Source: Rhynochetos jubatus (lineage: Eukaryota; Chordata; Aves; Eurypygiformes; Rhynochetidae). Taken from it: DNA of 64,000 nt. The notes below the pieces were generated by a model, which saw only the letters and a program-made list of their open reading frames with translations, did not search any database and was not told where the DNA came from. The stretch lies in contig CM050655.1 in NCBI GenBank assembly GCA_027574665.1, forward strand, positions 6,882,001-6,946,000, given 5' to 3'. The translations under genes were made by a program, and so were the position numbers. Below are positions 25,901-39,354 of the stretch, one piece after another (the stretch's first letter is position 1; each line of letters opens with the position of its first letter).

Positions 25901-28900
25901 GCTGCATGCCAGAACAGCTTGGTGTGTTCTGCTGCGGGTGCCCAGTGAAAGAATGGAAGCACAGTCTGCTTCCGGCCACTCCTGCAGCTCTCCTGCACTG
26001 ACTTGATGCTGGCAGAGATGGTTGCTTTCTAATTGCAGACACACATCGGTGGATGATGTGCAGGGCCTCGAGTGTGTCTGTAGACTACACCTCAGTACTG
26101 AGAGAGGCAGCTTTGCTTAACTGTACTAATAATTTACCAGGTATATTGCAGAGGTGACTAATCATTTCTTGCAACCTGCTGATTCCTTAGCCACACAATT
26201 AGCTCACCCAGTTGCTTTTATAGAAAATGATGGGATCCTGCTGGGCACTCGTGAGGAGTTGGCAGAACGTCTGTTATCTTATGTACTGTTTCTTGAGCAG
26301 CTTAATTTATGGGGCTGTTTTAGGTCAGTGCCACTTAGAGGCACAAAGGAAACTGTCAACAGCTTTCACCTGGAATTCTGCAAGCATCTGCTTTCACTGA
26401 GGAGATATGCCTACTATGGGTTATAATGATATCCTTCCCTACCCTCTCATTTCCTCACCCCAGCCTCTATCTACTACTTGCTTATGATGATAAATATTCA
26501 AACACCTAGGAATGTGAAGAGGCTGATTTTTTATTAGGTTGCAACCTGCATACATAAACTATATCCTTATGCATAACTTTCTGTTGGCACCTCTGAGTGC
26601 ACTTACTTTAACAGGAATGTAAATGCTTTTTTGATGACCAGGTAATTTAAAGACCACTGGGAGGTCTACAATCCATTATGCCAAATAAAGAAAAAAATTG
26701 GACAATTTCAGAGTCCAGTGTAAGCAAAGACTTCTGCAGCTGGGTTTTAATTGAAAGTTTTTAAAAGGTTAACTGTCAGCCTGGGCTGTAAATAACAGCA
26801 ATGAAACAAGATGTTCATGTAGCCAAAACCTGATTTATTTACAACAAATAAAGGACTACATCCAGCTGAAATAATTTTCCTTCTTTTGGTAATCTTGGTA
26901 AATATGTTTTCAAGAGCTTATTTTATTTTTTTCTTGGAACGCAAACATCTGAAAACTGTTTTGAAAGAGATAGCCGGTAGAACCAGCTGGTGGGGTGTCA
27001 TGGCAAGGGCCCTGAGACTGCATCTGGGAGAACAGCCTAGCAGAAACTTGATTTTGCTCCTACTTTTCCCCAAGAGAATTTTGTAGCATCTAAGGTGAAC
27101 CACCAGCTGGTATGGGTTTCCAATTGCCCCTGCATGGACTCTGTCCACCCCGCTACATAAAGTAAATACTGTATGGCACAGCAGAGCGAACTTCTGAAAC
27201 ATGAATCTAATTATGCCACAGAGCTGGAACCAGAAAGGGAAGGATGAGAAGGGAAGAAGTAAAGATCACATGTTTTCAGTGCTCTTTAGTGAGGGGGAAA
27301 AGCTCAATGTTAGCAGTACACAGAGATTCACAACCAACGGCTGCATTCAACACTTTCTCATGGATGTGTATCTGGGGTTACACATCAGTGTGAAGGACCA
27401 CATCAAACATGTATATGCTCTTGCAAGGCAATAGGAAGGCAAATTCTGTCCTGAGGACAGTCCTCAGGCATAAAAATTGGAATGGCTGTATCGTACTAGT
27501 CTGTTCTCCATGCTTTATTCCTCAGAACTGCCCTCACAAACTGAACCCCAACACATTAACACTGGCAGGAGATGCTTTTTCTGTCTTGTGTAGTCTAGCA
27601 AAGGAGAGGAAGAATTAATCTCTGCATCCAAGCAACAGGCCAGGTACTTCTGGCAGAAGATAGCCACGCAGTGCCCAGGCAGTCACAGACTGCTATGAAT
27701 ATTCCCATCACTAATCTGACTGAAATGAGAATGCTGTAAAAAGAAGAGAGAGAAAACTGCCGTGTGCCATACAGCATAGAGCTGAATGAAGATTGGCCAT
27801 CTGTTTGTACTCGATATTTCCCACCGGTTTAAAGACAAGCTACGCACTGGCAATATGTTCAACAATTCAAGAAGTCCCATAAACGCTCTTCTTTATGACT
27901 CCACTGAAGAGAGTGAGTAGCACCATTTTCTACCCCTGGAAGAAGTGAAGGGTGCTGGGATGCTGACAGCAATGGTCAAACATTTCTGGATTCAAGGTGC
28001 CTGCAGAAGTTTTTGCTATTCCCCAATGTAAGCAAGAGCATTTGGGACGGTTCACTGGGGAGTTTTCCTAGGGTCCCCACAGGCTGCAACTCCCAGCTCC
28101 TAAACACAAATACAAAGGTATTGCACCTAGCATAGCACTTGTGAAGAAGGAAAACAATGCTGCTTAGCTAATCGAAAATTGTTTCAGCTTTCTGTAAGTT
28201 TTCCAACCTTCTGCAGCTCCTGACCCCACTGCTAAAAAACTATGGTGAGACCAGAATAAAGTGCACCCTGTGCGGTATCTATTCAAACCAGCAGCAAGCT
28301 GGTGCCTCTATCTGTAGAATACGTATTTATAAATTACAGTGATTACCTGGCAGCAGTTTGGCTTGAATATTGCTAGGTTTATTGGACACGGTGCACTTCT
28401 TTCAAAATACTGTTTTGTAATTTGCACGCAACTTTTATCATCTTTGGGTCTGAAACCTAATTTCTGTTCCAAATAAAAACACGTTGTCTACAAAACTTTG
28501 TATGGCATCTGCGATAGCACCCTGCTCAGTGGCCTAAGCAGCAATATAACAATAGTATCATCATCCATTTTCTGATATCAAATATGTGAGCACTGCCTGC
28601 AAGACGAGATTCCACAGTGGGTTTTCATTTTGATTTGTACCTCAAAAGAGAGGAAAGCTGGCTGGATTTCAGGCCTATCCTAATACTGTGATCAAAAAGG
28701 GCGCAGAAGGGAAAGCACATTTAAGGTTTTTCTCATTTAGTGAAATTGAACAGAACATGCTGACTTAAGAATTACAGTTTGTCTAACCGTTACAATTCTT
28801 CTTCTACATTGACTTCTTATTCAGAAATAAGATGTTAAAAGAGGTCAGTGAAAGCATCACTTGAAAGTTTTCACTAGAGAAACTAATAAAATAGAAAAGT

Positions 28901-30587
28901 CATAGCAAAGACTAGAATTTTTTATTTCTGATGTTTCTTTAAAAGGACTTTTTTGTCCTGTCGACATGCAGTGCAGAAGTTTCCAGAGGAGCTTCCATCC
29001 TCCTGCTCTTTTGAAGGAGCCTCTGATGTAACACTTGAGATGTGAATGAGGATGTGAAAAGTTCATTTGATCAGCCCCATAACTGCTGGCGTGACCATAT
29101 TTGGTCAGAGAGGCCTTAGGGGTTTAAACTTCCTTACAACCACCACAAAGAGATTTCTGTGACACTTCCAAAATACCAGTGACACACTACATATCATAAC
29201 AAATGTATCAAAAGAATTTGAGAGAAAGAATACTTAGTGAAAGAGAGATGAAAAAGTCGCAGTATTGCTAAAACAGTAAAGCATATTTCAAGGCAATTTG
29301 CTGAAGGCAGCCAGAGAGATATGATACTTTTTCAGGGGGGTGTACTTTATCTGGGGAAATAAAGGCAACTTCAAATCTCTTTTGGGGGAATAGGTGGTGT
29401 TGGCGTTATAAGTAACTTGATTACGTGTCTTTACTGAAAATATAGAAAGCTTTTTAGATGCTTTATTGTTACTCTAAATATTTTCTAGAAAAGCCAACTG
29501 CAAATATGAAGATAGACCTTGACCAACACTATAATACTTCTTTTTATATGGTTTTGGTTAAGCCAACAGTCATTCCTGAACCTGGTTTTGGTTTCTGAAC
29601 TAAACTTCTGAAAAGTTTACAGTTCTCCTCAAGATGAGGCCTGAGAAATTTGCCTTGCTTTCCCTAAATTTTAATTTCTCAAACATCCCTTTAACTTTTC
29701 ATTAAAAAAAAAAAATCTACACACAAAGAGAGCTGGAAATACATGTAGGCCTTGGCACTTCTCATTTTCAGGGATAAAATTCCAGGAAAAAAGGCTCAGT
29801 TGGAAGTGTTTCCTGTGCTATGCAGACAGTGCCTCAGGATTCATGCTCTTCAGAACAGCATGGTGAAGTGGTATTAGCAGACTGCTTACTGTTTTATAAA
29901 CCAGCTTCACAGTCCCCATTAGAATCTGTGTGTTGCTGAAGGAAACCATTTATACCCATAAGAGCTATTTTATACTACCAGGAGACCGACGACCTGCACA
30001 GCTCATTTTGCACCTAATCATGGAAACAGGGACGTACGGAAGAGTGCGGTTCCGCCAGAGACCCAGGGCTTTGCAACAACCGATTCAGAATCTGTTCATC
30101 CAACTAAAGCAACTTTTCAAACCACTTGCAACAAGAGCTCAGGATATCACTGTTACAATATGACTATACACTGACACCTCTTTGCAAATCCACGCAAGGG
30201 GTAGATCCAGCATCAAAACCCAACAAAATAAGGTGGCTATTAAAATAATCTCTATCGAAAGGCATTTTAAAATGAATCAAATGCATTTGCAGTTTGGAGT
30301 GCCAAATAACTTCAAGAAGAGTGCCACAGGAAAGACATCTCTTCTTTGTCTATCATTTCTGCTATTCAGAAACACACACATTTGGATGTATGAAACCTCT
30401 CTTCCAAGTTGTGTATCAAGAACCAACGCATGCTCATTTGTGAGTTCGGCACAGTTTGTCGGGAATTCTAGGGATACTCAGGTCAATCTCACAGCCTTAT
30501 GGTTGAGGGGCATATTTTCTCAAAAAAATTAGAGCATCACTTTGTATACAGGGAAAACTTAATGATTTCTTTTTTTTTTCCCTCTAG
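19976..30587. other. Long non-coding stretch, no gene recognised
   Basis: Over 10 kb of unique-looking DNA has no recognisable gene, RNA or full repeat. A possible MIR-like scrap lies at about 22,228-22,262 (CCATTTTACAGACAGAAGG), but it is too short to annotate. Open frames are at most about 106 codons and are scattered on both strands. A short (TA)n stretch occurs near 24,375. Confidence 0.55.
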
Positions 30588-30694
30588 CATTATCCAGTTT
30601 GGTCTTCAAAAGTATGGATTCATAGGAGTCTGAATCATAAGCTGGACAGAGCTGCAGGGCTTTTCGCAGCTGATGACAGTTTTGTGTTGCAGTG
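30588..30694 (+). other. Exon-like segment (candidate only)
   Basis: An acceptor-like sequence with eleven T residues ending CCCTCTAG precedes a frame open for 36 codons. It is followed by a weak donor-like GTAATC at 30695, and an in-frame TAA lies across that donor. The translation starts HYPVWSSKVWIHRSLNHKLD. The other two frames close within 15 codons. I do not recognise the product. Splice grammar is the only evidence. Confidence 0.15.
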
Positions 30695-30771
30695 GTAATC
30701 TTACAAATACAATTCACAGTATTTCCCCAAAGTCTGATAAGCTCTTTAATTGCATATTAATTCCTTAGACT

Positions 30772-30810
30772 TCCTGGTTTGGGTTTTTTTTGGGTTTTTT
30801 GGTTTTTTTT
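30772..30810. repeat. G/T-only low-complexity tract
   Basis: Alternating GGG/GG and T6-T8 runs, with no A and only one C at the very edge, form a strand-asymmetric keto tract of about 35 bp. It is similar in composition to the tracts at 14,100 and 53,460. Confidence 0.75.
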
Positions 30811-33800
30811 ACTACTGCGCATATCCATGATTAAACATCCTTCCTTCGGTGATTTTTTTTCCCCTGCTTCTCTGCTATTATTGTGGGAGGATTCTCTTTC
30901 TATATAATCCATGTAGCATTCAGCTGCATGCAATAATGACCTATACCTGCTCAGCTCTACAAAATCTCATGGTCCTCTTGTTTGTTTTTCATCCTACCTC
31001 ACTAGAATGCTGCAAATTCAAACATTACACCCTTTTTTCAGCTTCATTATGGGTTCAGAGTTTTATATCCTTTATGAACTGTGTCTGTTATTTTATTATC
31101 TCGTATTTTTATGTCATGAAGCTTTGTTCAGGGAGAAAATTTATCTCTTAATAGTTATTTGATGATTAGTGCTTCTATGTGTATGTCTTAGGTGATTCCA
31201 TTATCTCTGAAAACAGTTTACAGTACTATAAAACTTGTGCATTTTACAATTCATAAGAATATCTTCTGTTTACCTCTGAATTTTTGTATGCTTTTATGGG
31301 ATTAATATTTACATATAATGCATCCTTCTCACGCTGCAGTAGCTGGCTGTTCTAATGCTTAGCTTTATATCTACTGTGACTTACGTACTACCTTATTCTT
31401 TTTGTTGCTTCCCAGTAACCCACTAGTAAAACATGCAGAGGAAGAAAATCTTGGTGCTACATCTCTGCATCAGTAATTCTGTGAGGAGATATCATAGTTT
31501 ATTCTGCCCGTTTATCAATACGCTTCTCTAACTGTCATTACTTGGAAGGTATATATGGTGATGAGTGCGTATATTCATTATTTTATGATTTCTAGCTATC
31601 TTTTTAAGTTACGATTGAAAAGTTGTATGCCTTAAACAGGCAGTTAAATGCTGTATGAATTTTGATATTGCACTTCTATAATTAACTACAACACTGCAGT
31701 TGGCTTCACTCAGCAAAATGTGAGGCTCCAGGAGGAAAGATTTCTGCTCATGAGCACTTCAAAACATAGGTATCACCCTGGAGTGTTTTTTCTTCGGTAC
31801 GGAAACGTAAAAGCTGATCACACCCCATGCTCATGGTAACAACTACTGCCTCTAGTGTGTGCTTTTAAAACATGCATCGAAGTCTCCTTAATTACCACTT
31901 TCAACAATATTTACAGGTTTACAGTTAAAAGCGTTTTACTGTGACTTGAGTGTATGTTTTCGTCAATGAAAGCTGAAAAATGTCAGCTAGTTAACTCAAT
32001 TACAACTGGAAATGGGTCTTGGCTTTCTCTTTGAAAGCCAAGGGTTTAGTTGCCAATCTCCCTCCAAAATAAAAAATCATAACCACAGAGAAAACATACT
32101 AAAATGCTAAAAATACAGTACAATATAAATCACATCCTTAATTTTTCTTTTCTTCCCCTGCATACCTCACAAACATCTCCAGCAGACTACCCTGTGAGAC
32201 ACTCGCATTCCATGGTAGGAAAGCGGCAATTATTTGTTTTCTGTATCAAGAGAAACAAAAAGGCTAAATCATCGCAGTATCCACATCTTGCCGAAGAGCT
32301 GCGATACCCATTTTGTACCAGTCTTGGAGTAGTTCTGACTAAACACAGCTGAACTGCATTCCATTCTCTCTCTCTCTTCCTGTCCCAGATTCCATCATAC
32401 TCAGATCCTGGCCTCAGCTGTGTGTCTCAATCTTTCTACAGTGCTTTCCTGTGTCTTTTCCCAAAAGTTACATGCAGGTGTAAAAGTCCCACAGGTATTA
32501 CGCCATTGATCCCCCCCTTTGTATCATCTGAGATGAATATTTACTCTTTAATTTCTGGAAGAATTGCCATGTAGTGTTCACTTCTGGGATAAACCAACTA
32601 TCTCTGTGAATCAATGACACAAACTAACCTTATGACCTTCATTCCAGGACCATGTCCCTTGGAAAATTTATCCCAGTGCCTGTAGTATTTTATCATATAC
32701 CTGACACAAGATTATGGTGGAAATCAGGATGCAGAAAATGCAGATAACATCAAAAATAAAACCAACCACCCCAAACAAAATCAAAACAATTCTGAATTAC
32801 CTTAAAACATCCAAATTGTGAGATGCTTTTCTGATGTTATTATTTACCTGCAGGTCTCAATACATTTTAAAAAGATAGAAACTGTTATTGAGGTAACTGC
32901 AGTACAAGGATTCCTAGCAGATCATCTCCCTGGGTCCAGACTTGGTCACCTCACTCTGGAGGGAAGTACAGGTAGACCCAAAGCCTCAGCTCCAGGGTCT
33001 ACTGCTGCTCTAGAGATGTCAGGTCACACTTACAGGAAAGTGGTATAAACATCTGTCACAGATGAGGAAAAAAATATAAACATGTTCTAAACATTAATTT
33101 GGAACATGAATGCTTTAGTTATTGCATTTTCCAGTTTTAAAACGCAGGACTAGCAATCTCAAACAGAAATGTGCAGGGATGAAACATCCCACTTTGTGAC
33201 TCAGCCTCCTGTGTCAGGCTGACAGAAGGAGATGCAGTGCAGAGGAATGACACAGAAAAGCCCTTGGAGTTAAATGCATTGTCCTTAAAGGCCTGTATAA
33301 ACAGATGCAGAAGGGAAGGTGGAGTATCAGTGCCCTCATCAGTATTTGGGTAATTTTCTCCACTGACTTGAGTGTATTTCCAGATTCTCTATGCAAGAAC
33401 GCTGACAAGAAAGCAGGGAACATGAAAGCTTGTTTGTTTTTAAAGCAGAATTCTCTACTGTAAGCAAGCCTAGTTCTTTATAGTGAGTTCAATTTCAGTT
33501 CTGCGTTAGCATTTAGAAAGGGAAACATTGCCTCCATTAGGATTTTGGGTAGTTTACTTTCCAGCGCATTTGGCCATCAATTAAAATTAAACTGCCAGGT
33601 TGCGTTGCTCTATATGGTAAAAAGCCCTTTCAAAACCTGACTCTGGTCTTTTTTCTAATCCTCAAGAACGTACGTAAAGAGAAAATGTCTGAAGTGTTTG
33701 CTAATCAGGTCATAGCCTCAAAACCTGAAAAGCAATAAATGCTGCTGTCTACAAGGATGGAGAAACTGCAGAACTGCTACAATTCCAGATGGCACTAGAA

Positions 33801-34436
33801 TGAAATGAATCAAGAAGAACTCAATTATTTTCAGTTTATAGGTGGAGCTGAACAACAAAGGAATTGTGAAGTGGGATGGAAAAGGGACAAGCCAAACCCA
33901 GCAAGTTTTTCATAACAGTAAAAGAAAATCAGGAACACAGTTGATTTGTTGGGTTTTTTCCATACTTTTTTTCATTTTTGACTGGGAGATGAAGAATTTT
34001 TTTTTCATTTGTATTTTTGTTAATAATATATTGAAAGCCCTAAGAAAACAAAGAGGACAACCGATTCAAGTCAGCAAGGAAGCTAGATTTCCTGAATGTG
34101 GTTAAATGGTTTGTCCTACTATCAAAATTACCGTGAGAACAGAGTTCATCTTCTGCACAGAAATACCTTGTGGTCCAGCTTTAACGCTCAGTGTGTTTCT
34201 AACGAAACGGTGATCATTACACAGCATTAGGAAATGAAGAAACATGTTCCTCTCGCAACAGGTCAAAGATTAATAGAAATTTAGGCTCAGATTCTTATCT
34301 CAAGTCAAATACATTCGCAGGAACTCAAGTTGCTCGGGCGTAAGCAGATGCGGTTACAGGCATACAGATATGATGTATGAGACATCTGAGTGATGTTATC
34401 AGTTATGAACGGAATCTCAGACTTGGTAATCAGATG
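30811..34436. other. Non-coding stretch
   Basis: No gene is recognised. An A/C-rich tract lies at about 32,753-32,790. A moderately exon-like segment at 32,854-32,971 (acceptor TTACCTGCAG, donor GTAGAC, frame open throughout) was considered but not called. A short TCACAGATGAGGAAAA at about 33,057 recalls MIR but is too short. Confidence 0.55.
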
Positions 34437-34500
34437 AAACTCCCATTAGCCTCAGTGATAGTTTTTCCCTGGTGAGACTAAATAATGACTGCCAGTTTTG
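34437..34500. repeat. Degenerate palindromic interspersed motif, copy 3
   Basis: AAACTCCCATTAGCCTCAGTG, followed by GTTTTTCCCTGGTGAGACTA and AATGACTGC, matches in order the common sauropsid sequence AACTCCCATTGACTTCAGTGG with its GTTTTGCCTGAGTAAGGACTGC continuation. A second, weaker relative lies 0.3 kb on, at about 34,761-34,805, where GGGACTTAG is followed by TTTCATTTCAATGG. Confidence 0.45.
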
Positions 34501-35625
34501 GCACAGTTCTTCATACTTGCAGGATATCCTCAGTAGCCCTGACAGAAGATATGCAGGCAACACTGAGAAACAATTTATCATCTGCCAATCTAGCTATCAA
34601 ATCTCCCTCTTTGCCCCTGGCAATGTCCATGCATTGTGCTTACAAAGATCTGTTCCATATTCAAAAGCCAAACGTGTGGGAGCAAATGTAAATATATTGA
34701 ATGTAGTAAGAAAAACCTGGGACTGAGGTAGCAAGGACATGCTTCTTTATCATAACCAACACATTAGGGACTTAGACACGCCTTTTTCATTTCAATGGCA
34801 GAGCTGTACAGTACTCGTTCTATTGCAGATTTCAAGAATTTTAATTCAACCTGTTACAGATTAGCTGTGACACTACTGACATTAATAACTCACAACTGGC
34901 TACAGTTAGTAGGAGTCCAAACCTTCTTTGCCATCATGGAAATACCAGAAATACTACTTCTAGCTCTAAATGTCCCAGGCACTGTAAGAAACAAGTAAAA
35001 GCAATTAGTGTTTAATTATGAAATAAGCATAAAAAAGCACAATTGTTCTCTTCTGGATGCTATCAGAAATACAGATCTGTAATACCATGTAAAAATCACT
35101 GGCAGTAGTTCCTTGGTTTTAGAAATCAGCAGGACAGCACGTATCTCTCTTCCCTACAGCAACACAGCCTCTTCTGTATTCAAAACTGAAAACATGCCTT
35201 TGACTGTGGGGTACCAGTCTGCATCCTCAAGTTAAATCTACTCACAAAGGGAAAGAAAAACCAACAGCCTGAGCCACAGCCTGACGGGTGCAGTGAGCAG
35301 GGAAACCTAGCTGATCTTTCACAACCACGTGTAGTCGCTCCTCTCCTAGAGACATACTTAAAGCTATACGGGTAGGACGTAGGCTTACTGTTCCCATTGT
35401 TCCTGAAATGCAGAAGCCTGCATTATACAGAAAGTATGAATAGACTGTTACAGCACTTCTGCTTGAAAATAAATTAATGGCTCTGTGCCCTTGGTTTTCG
35501 GTCTCCAAGGTTACCACTCATGTTTTTCATGAATGTTACTGTTTACTTCCTTCACTTCCTTCTTGTTTAATTGTTTTGCATACATAAAAATAAAGATTTT
35601 TTTTTTTTAAATGCATTACAGATAG
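34501..35625. other. Non-coding stretch
   Basis: Nothing could be named with confidence. At about 34,572-34,620 the sequence TTATCATCTGCCAATCTAG and onward recalls the reverse complement of the CR1 region around the FADD box, but it is isolated and was not annotated. Confidence 0.5.
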
Positions 35626-35690
35626 TTGCCATTTACAAATGAGGACAGAACGTTAGGTGCCAAAAGTGACAAATTTGCCAAGTATCTTCC
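35626..35690 (+). mobile_element. MIR-like SINE fragment
   Basis: TTGCCATTTACAAATGAGGAC, then a block resembling the MIR AACTGAGGCACAGAGAGGTTAAGTGACTTGCCCAAG region (here AACGTTAGGTGCC...AGTGAC...TTGCCAAG), appear in the right order over about 60 bp. MIR is an ancient tRNA-derived SINE of amniotes and is rare and very diverged in birds. No A/B box is kept. It could be coincidence given the length. Confidence 0.4.
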
Positions 35691-36290
35691 TCCTCAGCAC
35701 AATCTGTGAAAAGGGCTCAGAAAGCTACATGGCACATGACAGCTGATGTTTATGACTCTAATTAAAGTCCTGGATCACACAACCCTGCAGTGCCCGTTTC
35801 CCACACACAACCTGGAGGAATGAAAGTGGCAAGACATGTTGTGGAAAGCAAAAAGGCAAAGAAGATTCCCATGATTAGAAACATAAAACCCACAAATAAC
35901 ATTTAGCAGGAAGTGAGCTTTAGGGCAGCCCCCAATTCTGGAAGCTCCATGGGGCCAAGCCTCTCTTTCTGACAGGCTTGCAGAGTGTCTTGCAAAAAGG
36001 ATCTTAGTCTCAGGACTGAAGCTATTTGGGGCCACCAAAAAGAGGTAAGAGTTGCTGTAAGAATTTGGAACGTGGTAAAAGGACGTTCGTATTTACACTG
36101 ATAGTATTAAATAAGGCTTCCAAAGCTCTGTCATCTTCCTTCCGACTGCAGAAAACCCCGCTTTGGTAATATAAATCCATCAGATTCCCAGAGATCTTTT
36201 GCAGTAATGGCTTTCATGTTTTTTGAACAGCCAGCCATGCATTTACTGTGATGTGTTTTGGGCTAAAGCTACAACTACTGAGGCCTGCAA

Positions 36291-36350
36291 TTCCATTGAT
36301 TTCAGCTGAGCTACGGTCTTTTCAGACATACCTGCTGAGACTCTAGCCAT
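36291..36350. repeat. Degenerate palindromic interspersed motif, copy 4
   Basis: TTCCATTGATTTCAGCTGAG, CTACGG, and CCTGCTGAGACTCTAGCC follow the sauropsid motif in which CCATTGATTTCAGTGGAGCTACG is followed by a CAGCTGAGGATCTGGCC arm. This is one of the two clearest copies in the window. Confidence 0.45.
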
Positions 36351-39300
36351 TTGGCACGAGGAACAAAGACCACACAAAGGAGACTTGTTTCAAATCTCCA
36401 GATACACACATCCATTCCAGAAAGCATCCTGTAGGACAACATGAGCATTTGAAACAGCAGATGCTATTCAGATTCAAAATAGCAGATTCAAAAGAGGGTG
36501 GTTCGCGAAATGCTATAAATACCAAGTCTGCTGTCTGTATTAATAGTTTATTATCTCTCAGAACTATGAAGTGGGGAAACTGTGAACAAATGTTTCTACT
36601 GAGAAATACAAACACATTTTTACAACATATGACTCATAGAATGGTATATATGCTCCTGAAAACATTATGACTTGAAGTGAGGACGCTTAAGGAAGGAGAA
36701 AGGTATTACTTAAGGAACATACTATGACTCAGAGGAGCCCGGTAGGAAGAGACTGGAAGGAAAAGGCAAGACTACTGCCATCAGTTTCCCAAGTGCACTG
36801 AAAAACAGAGGACGTAAGAGAGAAATTTCATGCTAAAAAGAACCTGGTTTACTATTCTTTTTTCTACTGTATAACTTAACCCTTTGCTTCGCTGGATCCC
36901 ATCTGTTCTCATCTTTGAGAGTGCTCTGAGGTGACTTTGAGGAGCCATAAAGCACCTGGGTAAATAAACCAACAAAAAATGTGCACATACTCTTCAGGCA
37001 CATGCCACTTTGGGCAGGCTAACTAGTCTGGGGAACGCGGACATATTTTCCACCAAACTGAAGTGTTACAAGGACTGGGACACACCAGATCTCCAGATGA
37101 GTTGTTTCCCATATGTAAGGTAGAAACCTTCGGAGGGGGGGAAAGCCAACAGGGGAACAGTTTGTCACCATCAGTGACTGAATTAACACACCCTGTAACG
37201 GCAGGTCTCTGAAATCCCATCTTTTCAAAGAAAGGAAGGGTGTTACCGAGTTGAGAGTTCATATTTTTCACTCTGAAGCTCAACCGGTAAATGTTGAAAT
37301 TTCCCTTTACCTACTGGAGAATATTTTTCAGAATCCAATACCATAAATACTATACACACTATCAATTATGCCAAGCACCAGAAAAAAAAATCTGACATAG
37401 CTATTCTTTAAATGAAATAAAAATGACACATGAAGATGGAGAATTCAGGGGAAAGATGACCAAGGAACTACATTATTCTGAAAGTACAGGGAAAGTCTCT
37501 GAGTGTAGCACTCTCCTCACTCAGCACCAAAAAATAAGTCTGAAGACATAAGCAAAAGACATTATATCCATGGTCCATGTAGAGAAAACATAAGTACAAT
37601 GATACAGCTAAGGCTTCATCTTGAACTAGTCCATCCCAGTTGGTCCATGATATTTAAGCTAAGTAGTTTTTCTTCCTAAATTTTTATTCCTACCATGTAC
37701 ATTTGGTATTGCAGACATTTGTTACCATAGTAATAAATCAGGCTGTAGAAGTACAACTAAAATGCTATCATATGCTCCTGTAACTAAAAAAGCACAGATT
37801 CAGGTAGTTATTTTTTGTTGAGTATTTACTCACTTTTATGTCATGGTTTTTTGTAGAGTATTTTATTCACAAGCGTATCTGGGAAAACGAAAGGTTTTTC
37901 AAATCAACATGCATATTTAAACCAAATGTAATAGCACAATCATTTTTAAAATGCTTGGGTCTGTCTCAGAAAGGCAATAAAGCGTGTATGCTGCTCTAAG
38001 CACCCCCAAGTGGTTTTGATTAACTTAAACATGCTCAAGAAATACATATCCACTCACATACTTTACTGACTGGGAATCAGGGGTAACTGATTTCGAAGGG
38101 AAAGGCAGGAATACATCAGCCTTTCAGTCTGGAGAAATGATTTAACATTTTAAGTTTGGTGTACAAAGCTTTTTTTATTATAATTTGTGGTTCTATGTTG
38201 AATATAAAAGAAATCTGGTTTTATAGGCTTAGAATCCACCTTAGTCTTTCTACAGCTTTTTTCACAATAGCTGTGTTTTGTGCTAAGCTTTGCTGTTTTT
38301 TTTCCTCCTTTTCTAAAGTCCCACGTGCTACAGCCCATACATCTAGGGCTAATCAAGTACTCATCGATGCCCTGAGGACACACTGGCAGGAAAGCGTAAC
38401 AGCAGCCCAATGAAAATGCCTCTACTTGGTACAAAATCCCATGGCAAAAACTTCAGCTCTGGAAAATTAAATGAAAAACAGAGGAAAACCAAGCACATTC
38501 CTGAGAAGTATCAAGTGTCTCCCACATTGATTTTATCATACTGTTTTGGCAACTGCATGTGCTCTGTAAATCTAAGATACTGACAAAGTATCTCCTTCAT
38601 CACGGAAAGATGACAAAACAGAACCAGGATGTTTCATGTCACTCTAGGAGCAAGAGTGGTCGTGAACCTTCATATAAAACTTTCAGGGTGGAAATTGTTG
38701 TATTATAAGGTATTTGATCATCATAAAAAAAACCCCAAAAAACCTATAGTTTTGTCTGACTGATGTCTCACCTTCAGAAAAAAGCTGCATCGAGCTTGTT
38801 GGGATTCAGCACTGCTTCTCTGGAGCGTGGTGGTGTGTATCTCAGCTGTAAGAACTTCTCATAATCATCTCCTCATGGACTTCTGCTCCTCTAAGAGCAA
38901 CTCCGATAATCCACGGCTGATTCACTAAGATCCAACTTATCAAACTCACCATAATTATTGGTATTTCTATGCTTGATGTTAGCAGAGGCTGAAGAAATGA
39001 GCTATAGTGGAATGATACTGCCTAGCAGAATCTACATTTTACACTGCTGGCATGCTTTGAATTTAGCAGGACATATATTATTTCTTCTATTTACTGATCT
39101 ATCCTGAATTCAGTGTTATGGAGAATGTAAGTTCTTATTTCTCATCAACTGGATTCACTGCACTGTTTCATTTGAAATTACATACAGTTCAGAACAATTG
39201 CATGAGCACATAAGATAGGTTACTTACTTTCTATCAGTATGCACGACTTTCTTACACACACACTCTCTTAAATTTCCCATTATTCAAAGCAACACTATAC

Positions 39301-39354
39301 ACTAAATATACTCTAAAAGCAGCAGGGACTGATTTTTTTTTTTTTTATTCTTAG
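36351..39354. other. Non-coding stretch
   Basis: No gene or named repeat is recognised. At about 37,900-38,060 the sequence has a repeat-free, motif-rich texture with a CCAAGTGG (NKX2-type) site. That is only suggestive. Confidence 0.55.

Noticed and set aside
26154-26426. 90-codon plus frame with a leucine/glutamate-rich helix-like part
   Set aside because: It begins with GTG, which is not a usual vertebrate start; only a modest acceptor lies upstream and no homology is recognised.
32735-32765. AAAATGCAGATAACATCAAAA resembling the CR1 FADD box on the plus strand
   Set aside because: The match is short, A-rich, and without any neighbouring CR1 blocks.
32854-32971. Exon-like segment with TTACCTGCAG acceptor and GTAGAC donor
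   Set aside because: The pyrimidine tract is interrupted and the open frame continues well outside both sites, so it adds little beyond chance.
33049-33075. TCACAGATGAGGAAAA resembling MIR
   Set aside because: Sixteen bases only; no further MIR order on either side.
34572-34620. Possible minus-strand CR1 scrap around the FADD region (TTATCATCTGCCAATCTAG)
   Set aside because: Only one block of about 45 bp agrees and neither flank continues the CR1 order.
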